This document shows, in pieces, positions 1 through 10,417 of a stretch of DNA of 30,000 bases. Each line of letters opens with the position of its first letter. The first letter of the stretch is position 1. Origin of the DNA: Paraglomus occultum (lineage: Eukaryota > Glomeromycota > Glomeromycetes > Paraglomerales > Paraglomeraceae). The stretch spans positions 1 to 30,000 of the forward strand of contig CAJVPJ010000120.1 of the NCBI GenBank assembly GCA_910592205.1, written 5' to 3'. The translations under genes and the position numbers were made by a program. The notes beneath the pieces were generated by a model. It was not told the origin of the DNA. It worked only from the letters and a program-made list of their open reading frames with translations, and searched no databases.

Positions 1-2964
1 GGAATGAGGAGAGATGTTAGCAATGGAGATGCCTATGGGAAGAGAATGATGTGATAGTTTCCATAATAGGTCTTGTATTTTTTTGGGGTAGTGCTTATGA
101 TGTATTTCTTGCCAAGTTAAAGAGGGAAATATGTGAGAGGGATAGTAAGGAATGTAAGGTGGTGAAGGAGTATGCATGAGGATAGAACGAAGGGTAGAGA
201 GTGGGGGGGAGGAGAGAATGGTTGAAGGAGAGGCTTGTTGTATAAGTTTTGTAGCATTCAGGCATGATCTTAATGGTTCAATGTGAAGGTTAGTACTTCT
301 TTTGTTAGTAATACATAAAGGAAGAGATTGCTTAAAGTGAGAGATGGTAAATTGGTTGAAGGTTTCTATCCAATAGGGAGGAGGATTGTTATCAAAAACT
401 CTGGTAATGAGTTTGGCATGTCTTATTCTTAATTCTAATTTGATATCAGGGAGAGAGATGCCACCCTGTTTAGTAGGAAGTGTGGCAATCTCAAAACGAG
501 GATGAATCTTAGAGTTATTCCATATAAAATTATTTATGGTAGATTGAAGGGAATTTATAATGTTAGAAGGAGGAGGACAGATAGTAGCATAGTACCAGAT
601 TTTTGATAACACAAGGGATTTTGTAATGAGAACTCTTCCTTTAAGGGAAAGATTTCGGGAAGACAAGGAGGAAGTTTGAGATTTGATTTTTTGATTAAGG
701 GAATTCCATAAAGAGTCTGTGTTTGAAGGATCAATTGGAAGGGAAAAGCCTAGAATGTTTAGCTGAGAGGAGATAGGAGGAGAATTATGTGGAAGGTGGA
801 GTGAAGAGGATGGAGAAATGAGAAAAAGAGAAGACTTTTGTGTGTTGATGAAACCACCTGTGGCAAGATTGTAGAGAGGGAAGATAGAGTCTAAAAGAAG
901 GTGTAAGTCAGAAAGAGAGCAACCTATTATGGTTGTATCATCAGCATAGGCACGAACACAGAGAGAAGGTATAGAACGTATTAGATTAAAGAGAGGTTCA
1001 ATGGATAAATTGAATAAAAGAGGGGAGAAAGGGTCCCCTTGAGGGACACCTTGAAGAACAGGAAAAGGAGGGGAAATGGATGAATTAATTTTGATGCAGG
1101 TTGTGCGGTTATGATATGAACAGTGTGTTAGATTTATAAATGATTGAGGAAAAAGGGATAAGGATAAGACATGGTCTAGCCATGAATGGGATACCCGGTC
1201 ATAGGCCTTAGACCAGTCTACAGATAGGACAAAGGATTCAGGGGGAGGAGAAGGGGTAGTGATGAAGGAATTTATGTCTAATATTGTATCATAGATGGAA
1301 CAAGATTTCATAAATCCAGTTTGATCTGGATGAATAAGAAAGGAGGCATGTGTTTGGAAACGGTTTGCAAGGATAGTTGAAAGAAGCTTAATATCAGTGT
1401 TGGAGAGTACAATAGGACGGAGATTGTTAACATAATTTGGATCAGTGTTTTTCTTATGAATAAGGGTAATAATAGTTTGAGACCATGAAGAAGGAGGAGA
1501 TGTAGAGTCAAATGCAATAGAGTTAAAAATGGGAATAAGGACTTTTGATATTTGGGTAGGAAAGGTTTTATAAAATTTATAGGGAAGGCCATCTGGACCA
1601 GGGGCTGAATGATCTTTTTTGGACTTAATGGCTTCATATAGTTCTTCAGAAGATATAGGGAGGTTTAAGGAGGAAATGGAAGAGGGAGGAAGCTTAGGAA
1701 TATATGTTGATAAAGGGGTATGGGTGAATGGTGGAGGAGAGGACCAGAGTGAGGAGAAATAGGATTTGGAGTGATTGAGTAAATCATTTATATCAGTTGA
1801 AAGATGAAGGGGAGAACCAGGAGAAGGGGAAGAAGGAACATAAAGTGAGTTAATATTCATTTGAGCTTGGACTTGCTGAAAACGTTGAAAAAAATATTTT
1901 GATGGAGTCTCTCCTTGTTCATAGTACTTGATTCGTGATCTTAGGGTTAGGTATGAAAATTGTTTATGTTCAAGTTCACTTAATTTTTGTTTGAGAATAG
2001 AAATAAGGGGAGAATTAGGGTTGGATTGATTTTGTAAATGCTTAATCCTATTTGAAAGGTTGAAGATAGAAGATTTTGTTTTCTGAGAAAAGGATTTGGA
2101 GATAGATTTGTAATAATTTTTTATATCAAGTTTGCATCTATCCCAATCAGAGGAAGAGGGTGGAGAGGGAAGAGAAGAAAGAATGGTAGAAATATTTGAT
2201 TGAATGTGAGGGATTGAGAGGTAAGAAGTATTCATACACCATAAAGAGTTGTGTTTTTTAAGAGGTGTACGTTTAAGAACAACAGCACGATGATCTGAGA
2301 GAGAGTTCATAAAGATTGTGAATGTAGTGAGAGAAGAGGAAAAGAGAGAAGGGGATATAAGAATATAATCAATACGAGATTTAGAAGAATATAAGATATT
2401 GTTTCTAATAAGAGTATAATGGGGAGAACCAGGTAGTGATCCAGCAAGGTCAATCATGTTAGGAAAGAGTGAAGGAAAGAGAAGGAGATTGGGAAGGTTT
2501 TTAGAGAAAGGTTGTGATGACCATCTGTCACGAAATTGAGTTGTAGTATTAAAGTCTCCAGCACATATAAGATTAGGAAAATTAGGAAGAGAAGGGAAAG
2601 AAGACCAGAATTGTGAGTTTAGAAAAGGAGGAGCATAGATATTTCTGACAATAAAAGAGGAGGAATGAGAAGAGATGGATATATCCATAATACGTTCATC
2701 AGAAGAAATAAAGGATAGATTTGTAGAGAATGAGGGGTTGATAAGGGTAATGAGGTGTTTTGTATAAAAGAAATGTCCTGGCCATGTAGATTTTAAAAGA
2801 GAGAGAGTAAAAGAAGAAGGTGTAGAAGATTGAGATGTAAAGGTTTCTTGAAGGCATATAATGTCAGGTTTATGTGGGGAGAGCATGGAAATGATGGATT
2901 TTAGTTTATGATGATTTGACAAACCATTAACATTCAGAGAGATTATTGTAGGAGCAACCATCAT
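1..2964 (-). CDS. LINE ORF2: AP-like endonuclease and reverse transcriptase (C-terminus beyond window)
   Basis: The frame is open without a stop for 988 codons, from ATG at 2964-2962 (a second ATG follows immediately) to the window edge. The N-terminal third is an exonuclease-endonuclease-phosphatase fold: LNVNGLSN at the start, LQET about residue 38, GDFNTT about 135, RIDYILIS about 200 and SDHRAV about 222. The reverse transcriptase follows, with SAPGPDGLPYKFYK, LRPIVLSNTDIKLLS, motif A VDWSKAYDRV (about 580), motif B QGVPQGDPFSPLLF and catalytic motif C AYADDT (about 673). The last residues, LLWKLSHHSLPIG, resemble the beginning of the RT-associated zinc-binding domain. All visible catalytic motifs are intact, so this copy may be young. 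It starts five bases after the ORF1 stop in a different frame, suggesting reinitiation. Confidence 0.9.
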   Translation of the reverse strand, partial: MMVAPTIISLNVNGLSNHHKLKSIISMLSPHKPDIICLQETFTSQSSTPSSFTLSLLKSTWPGHFFYTKHLITLINPSFSTNLSFISSDERIMDISISSHSSSFIVRNIYAPPFLNSQFWSSFPSLPNFPNLICAGDFNTTTQFRDRWSSQPFSKNLPNLLLFPSLFPNMIDLAGSLPGSPHYTLIRNNILYSSKSRIDYILISPSLFSSSLTTFTIFMNSLSDHRAVVLKRTPLKKHNSLWCMNTSYLSIPHIQSNISTILSSLPSPPSSSDWDRCKLDIKNYYKSISKSFSQKTKSSIFNLSNRIKHLQNQSNPNSPLISILKQKLSELEHKQFSYLTLRSRIKYYEQGETPSKYFFQRFQQVQAQMNINSLYVPSSPSPGSPLHLSTDINDLLNHSKSYFSSLWSSPPPFTHTPLSTYIPKLPPSSISSLNLPISSEELYEAIKSKKDHSAPGPDGLPYKFYKTFPTQISKVLIPIFNSIAFDSTSPPSSWSQTIITLIHKKNTDPNYVNNLRPIVLSNTDIKLLSTILANRFQTHASFLIHPDQTGFMKSCSIYDTILDINSFITTPSPPPESFVLSVDWSKAYDRVSHSWLDHVLSLSLFPQSFINLTHCSYHNRTTCIKINSSISPPFPVLQGVPQGDPFSPLLFNLSIEPLFNLIRSIPSLCVRAYADDTTIIGCSLSDLHLLLDSIFPLYNLATGGFINTQKSSLFLISPSSSLHLPHNSPPISSQLNILGFSLPIDPSNTDSLWNSLNQKIKSQTSSLSSRNLSLKGRVLITKSLVLSKIWYYATICPPPSNIINSLQSTINNFIWNNSKIHPRFEIATLPTKQGGISLPDIKLELRIRHAKLITRVFDNNPPPYWIETFNQFTISHFKQSLPLCITNKRSTNLHIEPLRSCLNATKLIQQASPSTILSSPPLSTLRSILMHTPSPPYIPYYPSHIFPSLTWQEIHHKHYPKKIQDLLWKLSHHSLPIGISIANISPHS

Positions 2965-2969
2965 AAGAA

Positions 2970-4202
2970 TTACTGTTTGTTTTGGGAAGAATGATTAGTA
3001 TTAGTAGGGTATGGGGAGGAGGAAGAAGAATGAGGATTAGTATGTCTACTACTACGAAGTTTAGAACGATGATTAGTAGTCTCATAAGTTTGATTATCTT
3101 CAACTTTCTCAGTTTCAATTTCCATAGAGTTGTCTTGTGAGGAGGCATTGGTATCAGTATTGATATTATCAGACATATTTGAGAGTGGGGAGGAAGATAA
3201 AGAGGGAAGATCATTAGTAATGTGATCTTGTTTATCAGATTCATTTGACATTTGTGTCTTAGGAGCATGGATAGAAGATTGAAGAGAATTTTGTGATATG
3301 GATGTTACAGTGGTAGCAGAAGATTGAGGGTCTATATTCATAGTTGCTTGAGAGACATTAGGGTTAGTGTTAGTACTGGATTTATTTTGAGAGTTAGTAA
3401 ATGCAGCATAGGTTTTTCTTGGATTAGGACGTGGGTGAGGACGGAGAGGACAATTGCTATTCATGTGGTCTTGTTTATGGCAGTAGAGGCAAATTGATGC
3501 TGAATTCAAAAATGTAAGAGCAATTGAAGAATTGAGAATTGTTAGGTGTACTGGGATTTTCTTGTCTGGGATAAGTTCAACAACTGCATCCCATTTCGGA
3601 GTTAAGAAATCAGTATCAGAGATTAGAACAGGAGCAATTTCTTTAACAGTACAATGAGGGGAAAGAGCATTTGTGATTGCATTAGTAATTGTATCACGTG
3701 GCATAATGGGTAGACCATGTAAGTGAACTACAATGGAACGTCTAGGGACAGATTTGGGCGGAGTAAAGTAAATGCGTTTGTCATTGATAATGACAGAGCT
3801 TAAGGAGAGATATTTTTCGTAAGTATTAGCATCTTTGAAAGTGAGCTGGAGAAAGCGATCAGCCGGAAAAAAGGCAACGCCAAGGAGATCGTTACGAAAA
3901 TAAGATTTGATAGCATTATCAGATATGTTGTTTGCTTTACGATCAATGAAGAGACTGTTAGGAGAAGACGTGTCAGGGGGGACGCGACCTACAAAAGGTT
4001 TGTTGGTAAGTGATGACTTGGTGTTTTTCCAAGAGAATATGGTAAACGAGCCGTCGGGATTGACTAACGGAACGCTCGTGGGAATAACTTTAATAAGTGA
4101 AGTAGACGGAGGAGGGGGTTGCTGAAGAGCAGCAGAGTAGGATAGAGAAGAGGAAACAGCACTAGAAGAAGTTGATTGGTTGAAAACATGTTTATTGACT
4201 CT
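2970..4202 (-). CDS. LINE ORF1: nucleic-acid-binding protein with CCHC knuckle, 5'-truncated
   Basis: The frame is open from just after the stop at 4205-4203 to the TAA at 2972-2970, about 410 codons, but has no ATG before 3704-3702. The part upstream of 3704 still reads as protein, including a proline run (LQQPPPPSTSL), a KNTKSLTNKPFVGRVPP segment and a globular stretch with FFPADRFLQLTF. The true start is therefore probably lost by 5' truncation rather than lying at 3704. A CX2CX4HX4C zinc knuckle (C-LYC-HKQDH-MNSN-C) lies at about 3491-3450, as in LINE ORF1 proteins that chaperone the RNA. The last 150 residues are Ser/Thr/Asn-rich and likely disordered. The sequence family beyond the knuckle is not recognised. 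Confidence 0.8.
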   Translation of the reverse strand, partial: RVNKHVFNQSTSSSAVSSSLSYSAALQQPPPPSTSLIKVIPTSVPLVNPDGSFTIFSWKNTKSSLTNKPFVGRVPPDTSSPNSLFIDRKANNISDNAIKSYFRNDLLGVAFFPADRFLQLTFKDANTYEKYLSLSSVIINDKRIYFTPPKSVPRRSIVVHLHGLPIMPRDTITNAITNALSPHCTVKEIAPVLISDTDFLTPKWDAVVELIPDKKIPVHLTILNSSIALTFLNSASICLYCHKQDHMNSNCPLRPHPRPNPRKTYAAFTNSQNKSSTNTNPNVSQATMNIDPQSSATTVTSISQNSLQSSIHAPKTQMSNESDKQDHITNDLPSLSSSPLSNMSDNINTDTNASSQDNSMEIETEKVEDNQTYETTNHRSKLRSSRHTNPHSSSSSPYPTNTNHSSQNKQ

Positions 4203-4605
4203 TTAAACGGGGCAGTAGAAAGGAAAAAAGTCCAGGAGGACATGAACATCTTATTAGGCGTCTCAGTTCTTAATAAAGAAACATCTGTGTGCGACACCAA
4301 AATTCCACATGCAACACAAGATTTTAAGGCTGATTACTGGCTGAAAACGTCGTACGGACAGTCACGTTACTGTAACCGATTCTGGGTAGTTGTAGTTTTC
4401 ACACCCTTGTCTGCAGCATCCCCCATTTAAGATTTTTATAATTGCTGCACCTATGTCATGGGATCAATAGTTGTACATAAATCATCAGATTTGCAACACA
4501 CAGTACAATTTAATCGGCTTTCCCACGAGTTGTCAAACAGTTTTGTATCAGAATGCGAAATATATAAAGCTAGTATTTGCGAACGAATACCAGAACAACC
4601 TGACA
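4203..4605. promoter_or_regulatory. Spacer between LINE 5' end and NTA1, with TATA-like box
   Basis: About 400 bp separates the truncated LINE from the NTA1 start. TATATAAA at 4561-4568 lies 38-45 bp before the ATG at 4606 and could be a core promoter element. Short plus-strand reading frames here show no recognisable protein. Confidence 0.4.
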
Positions 4606-6144
4606 ATGAAAATCGGTAAAACAAATCGTCTATCGGTTCGTTGGTCCTTCTTAATCAGCATGGTAACTCTCTGATCTGTAGCATGCCTCCAGTTTAATCC
4701 ACTCCTTGGCGAAGTTGAGAGAAATCAACAGACTGCTACTCGCATGTTGGAAAGGTAAGAATATAGTCACGTGGACGGAGAAGGAAGGAAGAACATGCTT
4801 TTCATGATCACACAAGCTAAACAACCCACGTCAATCTTGCAAAGATTTACGTCAGATGATATAGACATACTTGTCTTGCCTGAAATGGCATTTTCAGGTA
4901 ATGTGAGATCGTTTGACATTTACTGCTAATATATTACCTATCTAAATGTCCATTCTTTCCAAAAGGCTATTCATTCAAAAGCAAAGACCACATCAAGCCT
5001 TATCTGGAAGATGCGGAAACAGGAACGACTGTCCGATGGGCAAAGCAACAAGGTACTTTACTTTGCAAAACAACCGAGCGCCAAACATCTTGCCCTCATC
5101 ATTATTTCTTTTATCAAGCCGCCCGACTAAATGCCTATGTGATGGTTGGCTATCCCCAAATAGTCAAAGGTAAAGGAGTATAATAGTCCCAAGATCACGA
5201 TTGCATATCATGCTGATTGTCTCTGGCGCGTCGAAACGAACAGGGAATCCTGACAAGTATTACAATAGTGCATGCTTTGTCGCCCCATCTACCGAAGTTC
5301 TTGCGACATATCAAAAGCACTTTTTATACGAAACCGACGAGAAATGGGCAGAGGAAGGTCCAGGTTTCATGTCGATTGATGTACCGGGCCTCGGAAAAGT
5401 ATGTCAGCCCAACGCAGGAGGCATCGTTTTTCCATTACAGCGCACTCGCAAAGAAAAATAATCATTTATCTCTATACTAGGTTGGTCTTGGTATCTGTAT
5501 GGACATAAACCCTTATCGTTTTGAAGCGCCTTTCACTGATTTTGAGTTTGCAAATTTTCATCGCGAGCAACAGTCAAGCATAATACTATGTTCAATGGCG
5601 TGGTTAGTGAAAAAAGACGAAGAAGTGAGTGAAAGTGATGGTGATGAAAATGATCCTAGTACTGCAAATGATTTTGATTCGATTGATGAGGACGAGTATA
5701 ATAGCGTCATGGAGGTTTGCAACTACTGGTGCATGAGGTTATTGCCAATATATGATGATGCTTGGGCTAATAATAACCAGTCAAGTGAAGAAGACGTTAA
5801 GCATAATGGGAGGAACAAGAAAGACAAAATTCAGGGAAGCAGCAAACTCGAGTCGTCTCAAAAAATAAAGCGACCGGTAATATTAGTTGTTTGCAATCGG
5901 GTTGGCACCGAAGGTATGCTTTGATTTACAATTGGAAGTTTACTATGACATATACGATGAACGCGAAATGATTGATTATTACCCAATTAAAATTATAGAT
6001 GAAACTTTCTGTGGTACTAGCTCCGTGTTTGCATTATTGAACCATCACCCATTAGTTCTCGATCACTTGCAAACTAAAGAAGAGAACGTCTTGATCGTAA
6101 AAGATGAAACCATTGAGCAAGCGGCTAAATTCTTGAATCAATAA
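4606..6144 (+). CDS. NTA1: Protein N-terminal amidase (nitrilase superfamily), 8 exons
   Basis: Nta1 deamidates N-terminal Asn and Gln to Asp and Glu, making substrates for the Arg/N-degron pathway. Exons by eye: 4606-4615, 4682-4754, 4845-4897, 4966-5052, 5119-5169, 5244-5398, 5481-5913 and 5999-6144. They sum to 1008 nt, giving 335 residues with no frame conflict. The first exon holds only ten bases; joining it gives MKIACLQFNPLLGEVE, the expected nitrilase start. The catalytic triad is visible: Glu41 in LVLPEMAFSGY, Lys116 in YQKHFLYETDEKW and Cys149 in GLGICMDINPYRFEAPF. The late RPVILVVCNRVGTE and FCGTSSVFAL segments also fit Nta1. An acidic, low-complexity insert follows SMAWLVKKDEE, so the core is more compact than total length suggests. 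Introns are 66-90 bp. Confidence 0.92.
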
Positions 6145-8568
6145 TATTCCGAGTGCGGCTTCCATTTTATCGTTGGTCACTTGCTTAATTCATAACCGCT
6201 TTTTCGTTTTCGTTGCTCTTACTCTTGGCTATTTATTTGCTTGTTCGTTTGTTTATTTATTTATTTCTCAATGTTTTTATATCAACGTGTCGTGGATTGG
6301 CTGGTTTTTCATTGTTAGTAAAATCAAGATTATTACGACTCGCAGTAAGACCGCGTTAAGAGGAATTTAATTCTGTAGGATGAAAGCGGTAATCTTGGAT
6401 TTGTCCACAGAAAGTTGATTGCTCAATTATATTATTGCTACAGTACTTAACATAGTGATTCTCTTTTAATATTAATGTTTTCACCGACAAATTGTAAGTG
6501 ACATTTCTGCATTAGGCGGAATTCCCTCTTTTAATATTAAATGAACGTTCAATAGCATGTCGAAACAAAGTGATTGAGTTAAAATGTTACAGATTCAAGG
6601 ATATGGCGACTGGTATTATTCCCCGACACTTGCTATTAGATCAAATAGTAGCTAGGAATATTTCCAGAAAATTCTTCAGGAACGCAAAACGCTACCATCC
6701 GTATGAGGTAACCTCGGCGTTGACCATCCGATTTGACATAAATTCTCAACACCGGTATTTTTCTTTATCTATAGCTAGTTCCCTACAGGACGAAACGACA
6801 AGTTCTAATAAACCATTGTTAAGTATGTAAATTTGCCCGTAGTAGGGTGAATTTCCGAATTTGGCATTATTTAGGAGGAGTAACCAGAGAGTGCATTGAA
6901 ATGTGGTGAAATCACCATCATCGTCAATTTTACATGCAGCGGATCCTGTTTATCAAAATATGCTGCTCACAACGTATACTATCATGGTGAATTTGATGAG
7001 ATGTGAGATGGCGCTACCATTTATTACGAAAATAAACACTTGGGGCCCAAAGATACCTTATTGCTAGCCCAATATACAGTAATTATTTGAGTTAAAATCG
7101 CAAACCGCAAATTTTACGACCCCAAGTAGTATAGGATGTGGTAAAACGGCTTGCGATCTGTTATAGATTTTAAAATGTAGCTCGGCGAATTGCCTGAATA
7201 ATCGAGAACCAAGTAGGTTAATAAGTAGAGAATTGAGTAATGTATACTCTACTTTGATATCTAACTTCTATAATCATGGTCTGTAGTATCGACAGTTTTA
7301 GTTAATGATACTTCACTAGGCGACCCATAGAGCGTATCACATGTCCATTACTATAGTGAATGGTTGACGCACCATTTACCAGATCGCGTTTCTAAGTTTG
7401 TTAAAAAAGTTCTTGTTGGTTGCTTTATCATGCCTTCGACTCTTCGTCTGGAATTTGACGTGCTCATCTGCTTTCATTTCAAATGGTTCGATATCGCATT
7501 CCTCTCTACTTGAAGGGGCTCCAAAAAATATATGGCAACTCTGTCTGCAATTCATAAAAAACGAAGTTTGGGCGTCAGAATGAAGGGGTGGGAATTTTTA
7601 TAACAATGCCATAATATTTGGTTACGGAACAGTGCTATCAGTAGCCAAACGCGGCACAAGAAAACATACCATGTTCATTATTTAGCTACTCGACTGACGT
7701 AGCCAGATGAAACGTATAGAGTCTTCCATTATACAGTACAGGAAAAAAGTTTCTGCTGTATTATAGTCAGCATACTGTATACATGTATTCGACAATTAGA
7801 CAGAGCAGTCGGTAATACTCCAAATTGACTGGTCTGACAATTTGACTTTCATGACATTAATGACAACGAACACATTATTCGGTGCTTCTAAAAATATCGA
7901 ATAATCCAAAGTTTGTGTATTAGACAATAATAATGAATGAAGCTGTGACATTCTGTGTCACTTGACCATTCTGACCTGAATGAGGTGTACATTTTTTTCT
8001 ATTTCTCCCCCACGTGAGTTTCATAATATGTAGTCACAGGCAAATGAGTTTCCGAAAGTAACTATCTCCTTCCGACAGCAAATATTGTCTTTATTGAGGA
8101 ATTGATCCAATCAACGATCACTTCAGTGGCTGGTAATCAGGATTGGAATTGGGGTAAGAAGAAGCATAATGTACGTTGTGCGAGGCGTGAAAGCTTTGGC
8201 CAAAGCGCAAGTGTTCGCGGGTGATAAGTTGATTTAAGAAGGGATAGTGTAGTAAATGAGCACATGTCTTATGAATAAATATTTTTGATGCAATTAAATG
8301 TCCTGATGAGATAAATACAGTTATTGATAGTTTAAATATGTAAAATGATTACTTTTCTGTACTGATTCTATGTCCGTGCAATTATACTCCATCCTCAATC
8401 CAGATTACGATCTAAAAGTGCCTTATATTATACAAGCAAAAGAAAAATGACAAAATCAGTTCATCCTATTATACAGTGAGCACAGAGTACTCTCTACATA
8501 GAGTAGTCTATATTCTAATGAATAATGATCCAACATCCGAACGTTATTGACTGAACGCCGTGTTGATT
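6145..8568. other. 2.4-kb stretch without a recognisable gene
   Basis: This AT-rich stretch lies between the ends of NTA1 (+) and the F-box gene (minus), so it should hold two 3' flanks. There are no minus-strand frames of useful length. The few plus-strand frames of 60-86 codons (for example 6570-6830 and 7398-7583) show no known motif and no convincing splice continuation. No repeat array, tRNA or element end was recognised. An unannotated non-coding RNA or a strongly decayed element cannot be excluded. Confidence 0.5.
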
Positions 8569-9869
8569 TCAATTGATTTTTTGTAGGTTGGGACATTCCT
8601 TTTGTAGCTTTAATTTATCCAACTGACTAATGAGATTTCCAGAGTACAACCCGAGAGTCTTTAACTTTTTCAGCTGGCTTATAGCGCAGATAATATCCTA
8701 CAGAACGATGAGATATTTAATAATGTCGTTAATCGAACAAGCAAGCTTGCATAAGGGTTAGTCCTAAAACACCCGATTACCATGCCAACCACAATAATCA
8801 ACACTATTATCATCTTATCCCTTTACCTAACCCCTCACATATTGCTTCAAATACTCACCTCATCATTCCCAACGCCATCTAGTTTAGCATCAATAGTCAA
8901 TCTCTCAATCTTCCTACATCCATCACATATCCCTTCCAACTCACAAAACTCTATGTTGGCTCCAAAATAACTCAGCTCGATTATCGCCTTACACTCTTTC
9001 ACTCCCACACCATTGATTTCTTTACACTGATACAACTTTAATTTCTTTAATTCGCTACACGTTCTCCCGAATGTAGCAACAACATTATCCGTAAGTTTTG
9101 ACATATTACGAAACGTCAGCTCTTCCAATCGAGGAACGCTCTTGGCCAGATGTAGCAGACCCGAGTTTATTTTGAGTGCCTGCAGAGAAAGACTATACAA
9201 TGCTGGGAAGAAAGAAACCTCCGCGAAGCCACTGTCAGTGAACTGGCACTCGTTAATGTTTAGTATCTGAAGAATGGGAGTGCATGGAGCTGATGATAGT
9301 GTTTGGAGAGTCTTGTCGGTGATGGAAGGGCATTTGACAATCGTTATACTGTTTATTGCATGGCAATAAGATAACAGAGTGTGTATTCCATTGTCCGTCA
9401 CTGGACACCCATGAATTTCAATTGATTCTATGGATTGTGAATATTGCGCAATTAGAGATAACGTCTCGTCCGTGGCATTCTTTTGCAAAACGATAGACCT
9501 CAAGCGACGCCAGTTTTGTAGTAAGCTTTCAGTCAGGCTGTCGTCTATAAAGGCTTGTTTACTGAAGCATATAGACTGTACATTCGAGCAACACTTTGAC
9601 ATTAAAAGCGCATCTGCTTGGTCTGTAAGGATCCATTCATAAACCATGCGATTGTAAGGAAGGAGAGTCTTGTGCGTCGCAGCGTCCACCATGGTATGAA
9701 TGAACTTGTGCAGTTTCTTTGGTATAGGGCGGCGGTAGAGGTATGGTATAGCGGAGGCATACCAGTGTGAAGATACTTGAACACAGTTATATAAAACGCG
9801 TTGTTCGGTGAGGTGTTTGAATATTTGACTAAGAATGTAATGGTTTTGAAGTGGGTGATAATGATGCAT
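8569..9869 (-). CDS. F-box and leucine-rich-repeat protein (FBXL type)
   Basis: Probable substrate receptor of an SCF ubiquitin ligase. The N-terminus has an F-box pattern (ILSQIFKHL, then CVQVSSHWYASAIPYLYRRP) that would bind Skp1. Cysteine-containing LRRs of the AMN1/Grr1 type follow: repeated L..L.I..C..ITD..L units such as INSITIVKCPSITDKTLQTL and LKKLKLYQCKEINGVG. Exon 1 is 9869-8859. After a donor GTGAGT at 8858 an intron of 161 bp ends at 8698, and exon 2 (8697-8569) adds a final LRR (QLKKLKTLGLYSGNL, then LQKIN). The total is 379 residues. Without the splice the protein would stop three codons past the donor. The substrate cannot be inferred. Grr1 itself is larger, so this is a smaller paralogous type. 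Confidence 0.8.
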
Positions 9870-10417
9870 TTATGAGGAGGCGAATAAGCGGCAAACGGAG
9901 GGAATAGAAAAAGTAGCAAGGGAAAATGGAAAGTATGCAGGGTTAATAAGCAGTGTACTTCTTAATTAAAGTCGTGATTTAAAGATTTCAGCGTTTGATT
10001 ATCCAATGATCAATTACTTGCAGGTTTTTATCAGTCTCAAGTTCAGTTGACGTACTTTTAGTACTTCTATTTATAAAACTTTCGGTTTTCTCGAAAGACA
10101 CGAAACGAAGTTATCCCGCGGCTATTTGCAAGCCTTCCTACGACTATGGCTAGCTTTTTGTGTAACACAACTTACATACCACTCTCTCTTTGCTCTTTCT
10201 AATTACTTACTGTAGAATAAATCATATGACTTAACATGTAGGCATGAGTCAAAAAAACTTGTTTGAACAGTTGCTTCAACTTATTCCAAATTATTATTCT
10301 AATATATAAAATGGGATTATTTGTCGAAAATAAGAAATTACTATCAACACAGATCCTTCTCATCCGGTCTGTTTTATCCGGCCGTCAGAATAGATCACTA
10401 TCGATACATTTGTCATA
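9870..10417. promoter_or_regulatory. Promoter region of the F-box gene / 3' flank of the next minus-strand gene
   Basis: 548 bp without a recognised gene. It must contain the upstream region of the F-box gene. AT-rich; no specific box stands out. Confidence 0.35.

Larger units (their letters stand above)
1..4202 (-). mobile_element. LINE-type non-LTR retrotransposon, 3' end beyond window
   Basis: Two consecutive minus-strand reading frames encode a CCHC-knuckle protein and an endonuclease/reverse transcriptase protein, the classic layout of a LINE. No long terminal repeats, integrase or protease are seen. The element points leftwards, so its 3' end, poly-A or tail repeat lies outside the window. 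Its 5' end is near 4170-4202, where the ORF1 frame meets a stop before any start codon; 5' truncation is usual for LINEs because reverse transcription starts at the 3' end. The plus strand here is strikingly purine-rich, unlike the host DNA to the right. Similar two-ORF LINEs are known in Mucoromycota; assignment to a named family is not possible by eye. Confidence 0.9.

Noticed and set aside
1-4202. The element as a centromere-flanking Grem-LINE1-type marker of Mucor
   Set aside because: Such LINEs flank centromeres in Mucor, but family identity cannot be shown by eye and one copy next to ordinary genes is not evidence of a centromere.
4176-4430. Plus-strand frame of 84 codons at the LINE/host junction
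   Set aside because: No recognisable motif and no splice continuation into NTA1; it spans the element boundary, so it is probably accidental.
6570-6830. Plus-strand frame of 86 codons in the gene-less stretch
   Set aside because: No family features, no neighbouring exon and a length expected by chance in AT-rich DNA.
7484-7500. GGTTCGATATCGC, resembling a tRNA T-arm (B box)
   Set aside because: The flanking bases do not pair into a T-stem and no D-arm, anticodon arm or acceptor stem could be drawn.
8759-8858. Alternative acceptor GTGTTTTAG near 8760 for the F-box gene
   Set aside because: It leads to a stop two codons later, whereas the acceptor at 8698 adds a leucine-rich repeat in frame.
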